Positions 1 to 11,316 of a DNA stretch of 64,000 bases are shown here, piece by piece. Each line of letters opens with the position of its first letter. Positions within the stretch are counted from its first letter, which is position 1. This DNA is from Echinometra lucunter (Eukaryota > Echinodermata > Echinoidea > Camarodonta > Echinometridae), in the NCBI GenBank assembly GCA_029962745.1, contig CM057152.1, positions 26,534,507 to 26,598,506 of the forward strand, read 5' to 3'. Made by a program: the position numbers and the translations under genes. Under the pieces are notes generated by a model. The model had not been told where the DNA came from. It made no database searches and was given only the letters and a program-made list of their open reading frames with translations.

Positions 1-126
1 CACTGACTAATTTGCTTTCAGCCAATCAGATTCGAGGATTTTCAATAGCTTATAACATTTGTCGGTGATTTTCACCGACATTGTCGGTGATTTTCACCGA
101 CAAAACTCTTCATGAAACGCTCCCCA
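1..126. mobile_element. Palindrome-ended foldback element P1 (right part)
   Basis: Right end of a small element: terminus TTCATGAAACG..CCCCAG, preceded by two adjacent copies of TGTCGGTGATTTTCACCGACA (each a 9-bp-arm hairpin) and a CCAATCAGA core word. The left part is outside the window. It shares its terminus and core with P3 (48830-49003). Confidence 0.65.
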
Positions 127-269
127 GGTGTCCCTGTACTAAGTCAATTGGAATTTAAGAAGTCAATAGTCAACGGGTTAATTGCCATTTACTTCGACAT
201 AAACCTAGTTTTCATTTTGCTTCACTGAGTGCATCATGAGTAAATGAGCATTTGCTGTGGTGTACTAAC

Positions 270-389
270 CTTGTCTGTAAGATTCCTGCTATCCCTCAGC
301 TCTTGGTCTAGTTTCAGACAAGAAGATTTCATTTCATTCACCTCAATGTCTTTTACTCTAAGCTGCTCATCTTGTCTTGCTAGTTTTTC
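270..389 (-). CDS. CEP128: CEP128 exon 12, last exon in window
   Basis: 120 nt between TTTGTAG and GTTAGT, exactly 40 codons, starting EKLARQDEQLRVKDIEVNE. Phase 0. Equivalent to the human EEELHSKEEKLRDI region (recalled). Later exons are outside the window. Confidence 0.9.
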
Positions 390-3300
390 CTACAAAAATG
401 CAAAATCATAACAAATTTTTTGAAGCTCAAGCCCTCCAGAAAACTACAGTAAATTATGTATTTCAATCAATATTATAGATATGCATTAATAAGAATTAAC
501 AATGAAATTTTATGAACAAAATCAATATCACATGAAATGTTTTAAATTCTATGCATTTTACAATGTAATTACATCTTACTGCAAATCCATGCTTGCTTGC
601 TTGTATGCTAGAGACAATAAAGATGGAGAATGGAATTTCTGCCTGACAACCTCATACTACATACTGCCAGAGCACAATCTTGAACAACCTCATACTGCAT
701 ACAATGAACTGCTAAAGAATTGCACTCCATTAAAGGACGTATGAGATGTATGAGATACGAGGAGTGTCTCTCATGACTACACTGGACTTCACTGAAGTGC
801 ATATGAAAAGCCATGAAATGCTTATTTGGAACTGTCACGCGTGAGTCAGTATCGTCTGCAATTCAACAGCTGGTATCTTGATCATATTACTTTCATTCAT
901 CTCCCATCCAGAACTCGGGTCGTATTCATGTTCCAAACCTGTAGATTCCCAAGAATTCTGAATAGACCCTACTCAGTCAGGGATGCTACTGTACTTGTCT
1001 CACTGTCCTCATTTCTTAAGCAACTGAAAATGTCTTATGAATCATAAAGTTTTGTAATGGCAGCTTTATTCATGTATGTATTTTCTGAAACAATGTGATG
1101 ATAATTCTTAGTAGTGTGCCTATCATTTATCACAGACTTGATTAATTCATGCAATCAAACCAGATATATGTGTTTTGTGTTTGTTCTGTTTTGATTCTGT
1201 TTTGATTTTCCCCCCAATGGACTAATTTCTTTCACACAGCTGAAAGTGATTGTAGAAATTTTCTTCAGAAAGCCTCTGAAGAGCTATCTAATATCCGTAA
1301 TTCAATACCAATGTCATGTTTAATTCAGAAAAATGCAAATGGTACGCCATAATATGTTTGAATTAAATTTCATTTTATGAATATTTCCTCTGTAGTAAAT
1401 ATATATAATTCCCTATGAACCATAGGCAACTTCAGGAGGTGCAGCAAGGGAAGCTAAATCATTCTCATCTTTTTTTTTTTTTTTTTTTGTGATGTCACCA
1501 TTTTGTTGTACCCGATATGGCGAACAGATATTAAAAATAATAACAGCACTAGATGTAATCCAGAAGGATGACTCAAGAAGTAGGAGGACATACATTGAAG
1601 ATACCCTCAATTTCATAGCAAATATTACATGTACATTGTTGTTCAAAATAACATATGTTTACCTCCAAAATAGGAGTATGTCACTTCTTACATTATTTTC
1701 ATAATCTTACCAGGATATCAGAGATTTCACGTTGGAGGTTTTCCATCCTGTGGGTCATGTTTGTTTTTTGTGTTTTCAATGTCTCATTCTCCTTCAGTAG
1801 TTCCTCATACCTATCATGATGTTGGGATGAGCTGAGTTTGCTTGCTTCCTGTTCCCTCTCCAGCTTCCTACATTTGGACTTCAGGCTATTCAAATACGAA
1901 ACAAGAATGCAATTCAATAGCACTAAAACAGCAGAAATTTATTCTGCATCTTTTCCACTTACTTACTCTCACTCTCTCCCTTCTTTCATCCTTACTTTAA
2001 CAAGTCACTCTTTCACCATGACAGCTTTCTCTGTCTCTTTTCAGTGTTTCCTTGGTTCTCTGCAAGCAGTCTTGTGTCCCTTTTTCTTCCTTTCTTTGTT
2101 CTTTACTTTCTTTCTTCTTTCTGTTCTATCTTTCTCTCATCTTTTATCCTTAAAATAAAAATTTCCTTCATCTCTCACCACATCTTTCTTCAGTCTCTTT
2201 CCTGTTTTTTTTGCTCAAATTTACTATTCTTTTTTTTTTTCTTTCCTATATTCTTTCTATCTAGAGCTCTTCTTTCATCTTTGCATGAAACACTTACTCA
2301 GAGATGCCAACCACAAAGGATGGTAGTCAATAACATTTGACATATATTTCCGGAACAAATGGGGATTTTCCGGAACACATGCCGATGAAATATCAACCAT
2401 AATTTTTACACACACATGTGCCTATCATTTGACTGCACGCCAACACGCGCTGTATACAGCAGCTATGTACTGCTGCTCACACAGTCACGAGTATCACTTA
2501 TCAAAATTACGTCCCAAAGTCATTGCAAATGCCGAATTCCACCCTTGGCTGTTTACCGTAACGCCAGAACGAGTGCAATAAAAATGGAACAAATACGGAG
2601 AATCCGTAACAGTTGGCATCTCTGTTAACTTACTGTTTCACCATGTCAAGCAGTTTTCTCTGTCTCTCTTCAGTCTTTCCTTGATTCTCTGTGAGTAGTT
2701 TCTCACTCTCCCTGGCCCTCCTGATGCTGGCCTCACTCTCAGTGGTCTTCAGGTGAAGTCTTTCCTCTAGGTCTCTAAGCTGGGATAGAGCTTGCTGTCG
2801 TTGGTGCTCACTCTCTGCTAGACTATCTGTAGTATCCTTCAGCTGGGCTAACAGCTTTCCCTGGCTCCTGTCTTTACCATCAAGCTCTTTGTTGAGAGTC
2901 TGAAAGCAGTATAATAATTATCATCACCATACATAAGGCTGAATTACAGTATGCCCTGGTAACACTATTTTCTTGGTCAAAATCCTACACTGACCGAATT
3001 CTGATAAACTTTACAATGGATCAAGAGTGGATTATACTACACCTCACACTATCCCTACCCTTAAACCTAACCTTAAACCAATTGTAACTCTAACCTTTAT
3101 AATATCATGGATGAAATAAACCCTGGAACAATCATTACAGGAAAATACATCAGAGCACCCACCTATAGACCAGGTGATCAGAGAAAAACTTAAACTTAAT
3201 TTCTTTGTATGACCACAAGTAATACTATCATTTGGCTGTATTACTGTTTGAATGCCTAAGGCCGATACATAGGGTTGTGATTTCTGATCTCCCAACCTAT

Positions 3301-6283
3301 CTAACATGTACCACAGCGAACAGCTTGTGCAAGCGTGATATGCATGTACTGCATTTGCACTGTGCCTGCTAGAGCAAAGAGAGTACACTGACAAGATGAT
3401 ACACTTGTACAGTAAATTTGAATTATGGCACATACATAAGATATGCACATTAATATACAGGGTGTAAGTGTGTAATCCCAGTGAATGCAAGTCATTTGCA
3501 ATGGGTGTGCTACATGAGTACATTTTACTTCTAGACACATGTGGTGCAAAAGTTATGATGCTAGCCATAGAGTTGCGCATGTGCATATTTCAGGTGCCAA
3601 AATGATGGATGCTAATTTTTTCCTTCCGATGTAAAAATCATACTGTTCTGATTTCACACTTTTTTTAAAGGAAATAACTGGAAACAAACACAGCAAAATC
3701 AGACTAGTTGGCAAGCATGCCATCATCACTTATCAAAATGTGTGGAATCATCTTGAATTTAGCAATTTCACCTACGTATGTCAGGAAAACCTTGGGCAAT
3801 CTTTCATGTTGTAGAGAACAGTTTACACATAGGTACATATGCATATTTGATAATGATTTTGAGTCAAAGAATTGGCATGAATTTGCATCCTTTGTGCCTG
3901 TTAAAGAAACACAGAAAATGACTGTCACTTTGATTAAAAAACAAACAAACAAACAAAAAAAACAATGAAAATCTGTATTACATTTGACTGATGAAACAAT
4001 AATGATTAAATACCTTTAAAAAATTTTTATTCTTTTATTCATCTTTTATTCATTTGGCAACATTTGGTAACAAAATAAGTCAGCTCTATCACTTCTAATA
4101 ATATCCTCTTCTTGTATAATACGTATCATATTATGACAGTATTTCCCCATCATTTTTTTGTATTATTATTTATTCCTTTATTCATCTTTTATTCATTTGG
4201 CAACATTTGGTAACAAAATAAGTCAGCTCTATCACTTCTAATAATATCCTCTTCTTGTATAATACGTATCATATTATGACAGTATTTCCCCATCATTTTT
4301 TTGTATTATTATTTATTCCTTTATTCATCTTTTATTTGGCAACATTTGGTAACAAAGTAAGTCAGCTCTATCACTTCTAATACTATCCTCTTCTTGTATA
4401 ATGCATATCATATTATGACAGTATTTTCCCACATGCTTATACAGAGCTTTGGAAATTATCTAGAGTCTAGCTCCAGCGACCATTACGAGCATGCAGTGAA
4501 ATTAAAGGAATAATCTTACAAAGTCTACATTATCTCACACAAGTCAAGTGTGGAAAGTGTAGATTATTAATCTACACTTTCCACACTTGACTTGTGTCTT
4601 GCCAAATGACATTAGGGCTATGGCAGGGATATGAACCAAGTACCTTGTGATTCAGTCTGATGACTTATCTGCTAGACCATGACACCTCTACATGACTGAA
4701 GATGATTTGGATTGGGTACTTACATCAATGTGTTCAGACAGCTGTTCCTTCTGTCTCCGACTCCTCTCTAGTTCTTTCCTCTGGTCATCATACTCTCGTA
4801 GACTACTGGCCTGGCTCAGCTGAGCTCTCAAGCTATGAATCTCTCTCTCCAACCGACTGCTTTCTCTCTGATCATCTGTATCTGCTAATTTTTACAGTAA
4901 AGAGGGGAAATGATATGGAGGAAATGATACGTATCTCTCTCCCGCTCTTTCTAGCTGTTTGAGTCCTTGTGTGCCCCCCCCCCTCCCCATCTCCCTTCTA
5001 TTTGTTCTCTTTCATGCTTCCTGTGTGCATGTGCTGTGTGAGTGTGTGCATGGATGGAACATAAACATATAGCCATGGCAAAAAGCAAGTATACCTTTTT
5101 GATACTGTATTTCATTCCCTTTTTATAACAGATACAAAATTATCAGAGATCTTTTTTGGTCTATTAATTCTTTCCATGGGTGTACATCTCTTTTGAACAT
5201 GTATTTATTGATACAGGAGAACTTTCATTCTAATACCCCTTTCACACTGGTCGCCTGGGAGATCACCCGGGAAATTTACTGGGGATCAACAAGTAACATC
5301 CAGGAAAAATTCCTTTCATACTGGCAAGTGAGCTTCCCGGTGAATTTCTCTTGTCATACTATGGTAATCCATCTGGCACAAGTATTTATGACATCATAAT
5401 GGTACATGTGAGATAATTATGCTTAGCATTATGACGTCAGTCAGTCAATCCGAGGCGGCATGTGCCCAAATAAGCCGTCCATGCCCATACTGGAGATTTC
5501 ACCCAGGAGTTTAACCGTGATGTCTTTCACACTGCAGCTTCACCCAGGAGCTCCTGGGGGCTTACTTGGGACTATTTGAGGGTAAAATTTCTGAAAAGTC
5601 TACCAGTATTATAGACCTTGCACAATGCAAGATATCCTGCATGCATCTGAGTGAGATTTGCTTAGTGTGAAAAGGGGTAAAGTTTCCTTTAGTTAAAAAT
5701 AGGCCTTTAAACTGTAGTTACCTTCATGACTTCTGCGTTGCTTCTCTCTGCTTGGCAATGGAAAATCATCTTCATGGAAAGAAGTTTTCAGCTGAGTCAG
5801 TTGGCTCTTAAGATGGTGTCTATCTTCATCGGAATGGGCTAAGTCCCTCCTCAGTGATTCCATCTACAGGGCAATCAATAAGAATTACACTGACTTTTCT
5901 TCATACACTGTATGCAGTTTTTTTTTACAGGGAACATGGAAATAAAACTTTGAACTTTCCATTCTAAACTCTGAACAAAGTCAAACCAGGTATACCGGGG
6001 TAACATACTTAACTGAGTCACAGGGCACCAAATGCCAACCACTTTATTCAATAAAAATTACCATATTTCTGTAACAATAAGATAACTGAATTTGAAAGTA
6101 TGAGGATCATTTTCAAATGACTCTTCTTTTATGATATGCTTTGATATGCTTCCACACAGGAATAGAAAGCTCTATTTTTTACCTTTATTAAGGCTTGTTC
6201 ATATATGAAGCAGAAAACCCTGCAGAAAACCCAAGCATTTTATTTTTGTGTACAAATGAACGGGATATGAGGCAGCAAAAAAG

Positions 6284-6314
<31 letters not shown>

Positions 6315-9300
6315 CTGAGGCATGTAGCATATTTTTGGTCTCCTGGTGGCAAAAAGTATGGACCAATCAAATTAGATAGAACATCTGACATAATGAGTTT
6401 GTCTGCACAATTTTTGGCAAATCTCTCTTTTATCTGAGCATGACCTATTTTGACATGTTAATGAACATCTTGTTATCATAAGTGGTGCAACAAAAAAATA
6501 ATAATAATAAGGGGGGGGGGGGGGTCCCCAAAGGTTTAAATGGAAAAGAAAGAGCAAGAGATTTTACTTGTTGCTGGAGAATAGATGAGCTTCCTTGTGA
6601 TCGATCCAGTTTTCTCTTGGTACTCTCCAGCTCTGATGCCATCTTCTGCTTCTCAGCCTCCATCTGTATCAGTCTTGATCTCAGTTCACGATCCTCCTCA
6701 CGACTTACGTTCAGTAGAGTCTATGGCAATTGTAGAAAGAATATGAAAGTTCTAATGTGTAAGGCAGACCAGAAACAGACAAAAAATTCCATTTGTCATC
6801 CACTGTCATGGAATCAAGAGGAGAAGGAACATATTTCAAATTGCCACAAATTCAATAAAGCTACAAATTACTGTTATTTGACATGTTTTTAGTAACGTCA
6901 TATTCATCATAGTTCTTAGCATATTACCTGATGACCTTTCAGTGAGCAACTAAACTATATCTAATCAGTGGTACACTACATGTATTTATCTATAATTACA
7001 TCAAAATGAAACCAAACAAAGACTACACATAAGAACCAGGGTGACGTGCACTTTATCTTCCATGAGACTTTCTTATGCACAATTTAAAGCAAAGGTAAAC
7101 AATTTTTTGTTTGGTAGAAAAATCATGATGACTATACCTCTCTTATCTCTGTCCTGATGACATCCCTGTCTTCATTGCCTTTGAATTTCCTAGACACTGA
7201 CTCTCTCTGTAAACGGAGCTCCTCCTGTAAACCCTTGAGTCGTTTCTCAACTCTCTCTGAGGGCTGCCAAAGAAGAAATAGGGAAGAATCCATGGTTTTA
7301 AACTATCTTGGCTATCTTTTTTTCTTGGTCAGTAAAACTACTCAAATTAGTTCAGAATATTATTGTATTCTAATATTCACTCCATCATAACAAAAACTTT
7401 TACATCCAATACTGTACTCTAGCCAAAGATTACTACATAATTTTTTCCACATAACTCCATGTAATTTTTTTTCTTAATTCTGCAAAAAATTCTTCATAAT
7501 AATTTATTTAAATGTCTGAATATATGAGATTTGCTTTCAAGTGCATGACTAATTCCTAGTTTAAAAGAAAATTCTGACCAATAAAAAATAAGTTGTTACA
7601 TATTTCACAATGTCCTAACATACCAAACAAACTCTATATCAAATCAAATCTGACTGTACCTTGCTATCTTGCCACTGAGATCGCTTCACAGAGTCTGAGA
7701 GGTCAAGAAGAATTTTTCTATTTTCCGTCTCAACCTGGCTGCGTTGTCTCCTTTCTTGACTAAGCTCTTCCGCTAGTCTGGCCTGGTCCCTGCTCAAATC
7801 TCGCACATCACGATGGATCTCATGCACCTGAGTGTAACAGCAAAAAAAAAAAAAAAATTGTTTTAACCCACAGAAACTACAAATCTGCTGGACATGAAAG
7901 TGTGCAGTACATATCACAAACTCCCTTACAACCTGTTGAACATCATCAAAAATAAGATTGTAATTTGTTGCTTGATAATCATGTCAGCCATCATTTCTGT
8001 TTTACTATCAAACACCTCCGGTTGGGTTATAATTTCTTCAAGTAGCTTGTTGATGATGGCCCTAATCCTGTGACGGTTGATACATATTTTTTCTACTATT
8101 CAGCTGTTCAGGACTGCAGCAAAACACAACTTCTGGGACTTTCATCACAATCACAAAACTTTCTTGAACTACATCTCTAAGAAATAAACTGATACATATG
8201 ACATGCTCATCATGACTAGTTCAATGTTTACAACAATATCTTTATACATCATATATCAAACACAGAAACATGTTGATTTATTACTTACATTATCTGAATA
8301 TTGCATATTCTTTAGAGAATGGTTGAATTTAACAATACATAAAATGATCTGGAAATGCAAGTGCAAACACAGTAGACAGTGTTAACTGTTGTAACAACCG
8401 AATTCCTAATATACATTTGTGCTGAAAAATAGCGCCTTATGCAGTATGAGTCAAGTAATAAATACATTACGTGACTACGAATAGTATGAATACATGCACA
8501 TGTATTTAAAGTCTCACCTCATCAGCATTTTGACTAAATCTTACAGATGGTCTTGTTCTTGTCTGAAAGTAAAGAAATCATCGATCTTCAAACAAATAAA
8601 CAAAGCTATAAATGTTGAATAGTGTCACTTCACACAGAATTTAGAAAAATTTAGTCTCTACTTTGATGTAGTTTAATATCTGATATTCAAGAATTGCAAT
8701 CATTGAATTGATATTACCAGTACAGCAATTTCACAGAAATTTACCCTTAAATAAATTCTAGATTTATTCTGAAATGCAGTTTATAAGAATTCTGTATCAT
8801 CCATAAACTAACATTTGCTGCAGCAAAATTTGCTCAAGGCTTTGTTTCACCAAAACTACTAAATTGATAAGGACTTGGGTCATAATTTGGTTGTGCATAC
8901 ATACAGGTTAGGCATATTGCCTCACATTTGAAGTTAGAAATCTATCTTTTCTTAGAACCTCAGTGCAACTGCTGCCAGAAATATGTTGTGCATTCCCAAG
9001 ATAAACAAATTATCCTACAAATTTCAACAGCAAGTTGCTACATTTAGAGCAGCATCCACATCAAAGTTTCGGTCTGAAAAAACATTATTACCACCTCCCT
9101 CTGGATCTCTCTCACTCTCTTTCTTTTGCTTTTCCTCTGTCTCTCTCATTCTCTCCCTTTCTCTATCTTGAAAATACCATATGTGATGCTGAGCCTGATC
9201 TTCTATGTCTTGAGCCTGATCTCAGTTCACTTGCTGACATTGTGTCGGATTCATGTCTTGAGAGTCTGTCAGAGCGATCCCTTCCGAGTTGACGATTTGA

Positions 9301-11316
9301 TTGATTAAGGTTGGCTCGTAACTAGATATAGAACAAAATGACCACACAAAGAGTAATGGACGAAGCAAAAATCAAAATGTTTTTCATTAAACATAAAGAT
9401 GAACCCCACAAAATTGCCCTTGGCCTTTTACATTACTCATGCCAGTTGAAACTTTAAAATAAAAGCATAAGTAGGTTTATTTTATTTTTTTTCTCTGTAT
9501 CAAGCTTTGTAAAGCATATTAAAAATTATAAGAAGAGCTTTCAGTAAAAAAGTGAATGCTGGATCTCAAGATTACAGAAAAATCTTGGAAATGTGGTTTA
9601 TGACCATTCTGAACTCCGGTGAGGAAAAACTTGTATTTTTCTGTACATTTTCACATACATTCTTATTGCAATTTCTTTCAAGCTCAGTCACAGCTGAATG
9701 ATAAAACAATTAAGCTGCTAAGGCAACATACACTAGCCTCCATAGCATTGCCAAATATATGCATAGTCACATGTTCACTCATGCATACTTAACTTTAAGA
9801 AGCACCCCTGCAATAAAGAAGGCAAAGCCGGGATATGCAGCTGGCACAATAAGGGATAATAGTGATACCATAATCATCAAATAGACAGAATAAGTACCCT
9901 ATCAATTGCATCAGTCTGTCTGTTGCTGACACTCCTGTACTGGCCTAGTAGCTCACCAACTTCTTGTAGGTTTCTGTTAGTATCCTGCAACATGATGAAT
10001 GAGAATGAGAAGTAATAAATAATCATGAGTCCGACGGTGATAGAATGATAGTAATGATCTTACTAAAAGTCCTCTAAATGTATGAAGCTTGTTCTGGACT
10101 GTAACGTATACTTGAAAGGAGGTGGTTTATACTTTTTCGTGTGTTTATCAGGTGCCTGACCTAATTCCCAGTAACCTTAAAAATCATACAACAAAAAGTA
10201 ATCATTTTTTAGTCTCAAAAAGGTACAGAAATTGGATGAAAACTTATAAATATCATGATTTCTGACTGAGGTCAAGAAGGGTTGCTTCCTGCAATGTTTG
10301 GACTGTCAAAAGTCCCTTCTGGTTTCCGAGAAAGTTAAAAAGTTTACTCTCATTGAACTTAAAAAGCATATGACAATTTTCTTCCAAAATAAGGACCTCA
10401 AAACTGGTCCTGCGCCCTTTTGAATTCAAATGTGGAAACCTAATGACGTGTATAACATACACTTGTTAATGTAGCACACTGCTGATCTATAGCTTGAAAT
10501 CGGAAGGGAAAATGGGCTATATATTTATGTGTTTGATATATATTATGACTTATACAATGACAAATTTAAGCAGCTTTTAAAGGCACTTTTAAACTCTGTT
10601 CTCAATTATGTTTCAATTTCAGGAATGAGTATATTTTTAGTCTGTCCCAGGACCCAGGTACCCAAAGTCTGTTTCTCGAAACCACCATAAGTAAATTCAT
10701 GGAAATCCCACTGAACTGTATGTTAATGCTATAACACACATCTGTAGGGGGGGGGGGGGGGTTCATAAAGTTACTGTAGCATGATTTTAGGAATGACTGG
10801 AATATGAAGTGCCAAATGGGATGCCTAACGTTTTTCCTGATGTTTAAACAAAGTGTGACTGCATTTCCCATAATTTCAATATAATTGTGGCAAAAAATGT
10901 ACTTTGCCATAAAAATGGTTGTAAACAATAGTAACGTTCATCTACATCTGCATATTTCACCTTTAGCTGATGCGATTTCTAATGATTGAGAATCCCATTT
11001 GGCTTGCCATATTCAAGTTGTTCGTAAAGTCATTTGTAATTTTACCAACAGCTTTATGAAACATCCCAGAAAGGTTTTCTAGCACAGGCCCCCAGTTTTA
11101 AGTGACATCACAGGAAGTCATCATACATGTAACAGGATTTTCTGTATACAGAAATGCCTAGCTTACCCTAAGTGAAGAGGTTAGAGTGTCCACTCTGTCA
11201 GCAACACCAGAATTAGATGAAGGTCTAGAGCGCCCTCTCCTGGTGAGTGGATAGCGCCTTGCACTAATGATACTGCCTGTCTCTGAAGCACCATAGCCAT
11301 CACTCTCTGTCGACAT
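270..11316 (-). CDS. CEP128: CEP128 (centrosomal protein 128), 5' half, 12 exons
   Basis: CEP128 is a coiled-coil protein of the subdistal appendages of the mother centriole, linked to microtubule anchoring and ciliary signalling (family knowledge). Twelve minus-strand exons, each with GT donor and AG acceptor, join in phase into 578 residues from the initiator Met. Human CEP128 is about 1,090 residues (recalled), so the C-terminal half lies left of the window. Diagnostic matches to the human protein, recalled from memory: TLTSSLRDTNRNLQEV versus TLASTLQDTTRNLRHV (exons 1-2), RTRPSVRF versus RSRTGVRF (exon 4), RDLSRDQARL versus RDLSSEQVRL (exon 5), ERVEKRL versus DRVERRL (exon 6). A Ser/Arg-rich head of about 130 residues is followed by near-continuous E/K/R/Q/L heptad-like coiled coil. 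Exons 1-3 occur again beyond an assembly gap. The gene identity is near certain; small exons could have been missed. Confidence 0.93.
390..1710. other. CEP128 intron 11
   Basis: AT-rich intron. It holds a T18 tract near 1471-1488 and no recognisable repeat family. A run at 1225-1310 is a little GC-richer, but I could not read an exon there in phase. Confidence 0.5.
1711..1885 (-). CDS. CEP128: CEP128 exon 11
   Basis: 175 nt after acceptor GAATAG, donor GTAAGA. The first base completes the split codon from exon 10 (CA+C, His), then 58 codons starting LKSKCRKLEREQ and ending REISDIL. It aligns with human KHKKLERALEKQ (recalled). Confidence 0.92.
1960..2290 (+). repeat. Polypyrimidine-rich stretch in CEP128 intron 10
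   Basis: Mostly T and C on the plus strand for about 300 bp, partly overlapping the exon-10 remnant. It is simple sequence; the ORFs across it have no protein-like composition. Confidence 0.6.
2011..2085 (-). pseudogene. Decayed partial duplicate of CEP128 exon 10
   Basis: On the minus strand this reads RLLAENQGNTEKRQRKLSW and then a stop, against KLLTENQGKTEERQRKLLDM at the end of exon 10. DNA identity is about three quarters over 70 bp and continues into the donor region (a TTTCACCATG word on the plus strand in both). It has no GTAAGT donor and is truncated at its 5' side, so it looks like a dead tandem exon copy in intron 10. Confidence 0.75.
2299..2624. mobile_element. hAT-like short element next to exon 10 donor
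   Basis: Bounded by the inverted repeat CAGAGATGCCAAC (left) and GTTGGCATCTCTG (right), 326 bp, no transposase. ACTTACT occurs next to the left end and three bases beyond the right end, so a target duplication is suggestive but not clean. The element lies 9 bp from the exon 10 donor at 2633. Confidence 0.55.
2634..2899 (-). CDS. CEP128: CEP128 exon 10
   Basis: 266 nt: 88 codons plus two bases, acceptor TTTCAG, donor GTAAGT. Begins TLNKELDGKDRSQGKLLAQL and ends LLDMVK before a split codon. It is the longest exon seen and is uninterrupted coiled coil. A decayed copy of its 3' end sits in the next intron (2011-2085), and a hAT-like element ends 9 bp inside the donor side of that intron. Confidence 0.92.
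4025..4430. repeat. 143-bp tandem repeat, nearly three copies
   Basis: The word TTTGGCAACATTTGGTAAC recurs at 4053, 4196 and 4335, giving periods of 143 and 139 bp. Units one and two are almost identical; unit three has small deletions and a few substitutions. It lies inside CEP128 intron 9. Confidence 0.9.
4537..4597. repeat. Perfect 29-bp-arm hairpin
   Basis: Arms 4537-4565 and 4569-4597 are exact reverse complements with the 3-nt loop ATT. The left arm is the SINE-flank word ACACAAGTC reflected, so it probably arose at the end of the adjacent SINE fragment. Confidence 0.92.
4598..4691 (-). mobile_element. tRNA-derived SINE fragment
   Basis: On the minus strand: TGTCATGGTCTAGCAGATAA resembles a pol III A box, and GGTTCATATCC a B box, followed by a TGCCATAG...TTTGGCAAGA body. 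The same body word (TTGGCAAGA after a T-rich stretch) occurs in the SINE at 24.2 kb, so they are the same broad family. Confidence 0.7.
4724..4881 (-). CDS. CEP128: CEP128 exon 9
   Basis: 158 nt: two bases completing a split Asp codon plus 52 codons, between TAGCAG and GTAAGT. Contains LEREIHSLRAQLSQ and ends QLSEHID. The acceptor is the second of two nearby AGs; only this choice keeps the phase from exon 8. Confidence 0.9.
5236..5677. mobile_element. 442-bp MITE with CCCCTTTCACAC termini and TA flanks
   Basis: The left end CCCCTTTCACACTGG and right end AGTGTGAAAAGGGG are inverted repeats, each directly flanked by TA (5234-5235, 5678-5679). There is no coding sequence. TA target duplication points to a Tc1/mariner-type or similar cut-and-paste mover, but the superfamily is not settled. 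It lies in CEP128 intron 8. Confidence 0.75.
5722..5863 (-). CDS. CEP128: CEP128 exon 8
   Basis: 142 nt: 47 codons plus one base, between CTGTAG and GTAACT. Starts MESLRRDLAHSDEDRHHLKS. The single extra base is completed by exon 9 (phase 1), which supports both splice sites. Confidence 0.9.
6568..6720 (-). CDS. CEP128: CEP128 exon 7
   Basis: 153 nt between CATAG and GTAAAA, 51 residues, coiled-coil sequence including MEAEKQKMASELEST and ending SSSILQQQ. Phase 0. A G13 homopolymer lies about 40 bp past the donor in the intron. Confidence 0.91.
7138..7263 (-). CDS. CEP128: CEP128 exon 6
   Basis: 126 nt, acceptor GGCAG, donor GTATAG, 42 residues starting PSERVEKRLKGLQEELRLQ. The start matches the human SDRVERRLQELEREM stretch (recalled). 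Phase 0, coiled coil. Confidence 0.92.
7660..7827 (-). CDS. CEP128: CEP128 exon 5
   Basis: A 168-nt exon preceded by a long T tract and CTCAG, followed by GTACAG. The 56 residues begin VHEIHRDVRDLSRDQARLAE and form the first strong coiled-coil segment. Phase 0 at both ends. Confidence 0.93.
8518..8562 (-). CDS. CEP128: CEP128 exon 4 (45-nt microexon)
   Basis: Fifteen codons, TRTRPSVRFSQNADE, between a TTTCAG acceptor and GTGAGA donor, phase 0. Identified by the conserved R-x-R-x-x-V-R-F motif, present at the equivalent position in human CEP128 (recalled). It is too short for ORF callers. Confidence 0.9.
9178..9321 (-). CDS. CEP128: CEP128 exon 3
   Basis: A 144-nt exon after acceptor CTAG, phase 0. 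The 48 residues begin LRANLNQSNRQLGRDRSD and continue as a Ser/Arg-rich linker ending SASHM. The donor is taken as GTATTT after ATG because the frame meets TAG four codons later. The donor is weak, so the 3' edge is less sure than the rest. The assembly duplicate begins only 16 nt past this donor. Confidence 0.8.
9898..9984 (-). CDS. CEP128: CEP128 exon 2
   Basis: An 87-nt exon between TTGCAG and GTACTT, phase 0 at both ends, 29 residues beginning DTNRNLQEVGELLGQY and ending TDAIDR. This is the best-conserved stretch; human CEP128 has DTTRNLRHVDQMLGQY at the same place (from memory). Confidence 0.93.
11167..11316 (-). CDS. CEP128: CEP128 exon 1 (start codon)
   Basis: The ATG is at 11316-11314 and the donor GTAAGC follows 11167. 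It encodes 50 residues starting MSTESDGYGASETGS, a Ser/Arg-rich head ending DTLTSSLR, phase 0. The upstream frame stays open for several codons with no stop seen, so the start rests on this being the first good ATG and on the head length resembling human CEP128. The copy at 28697-28846 is identical as far as I compared it. Confidence 0.88.

Noticed and set aside
9050..9160. Extra CEP128 exon between exons 3 and 4 (purine-rich minus-strand frame)
   Set aside because: Exon 3 joins exon 4 in phase and the human linker is similarly poorly conserved. The purine-rich stretch is low complexity and no acceptor/donor pair fits well.
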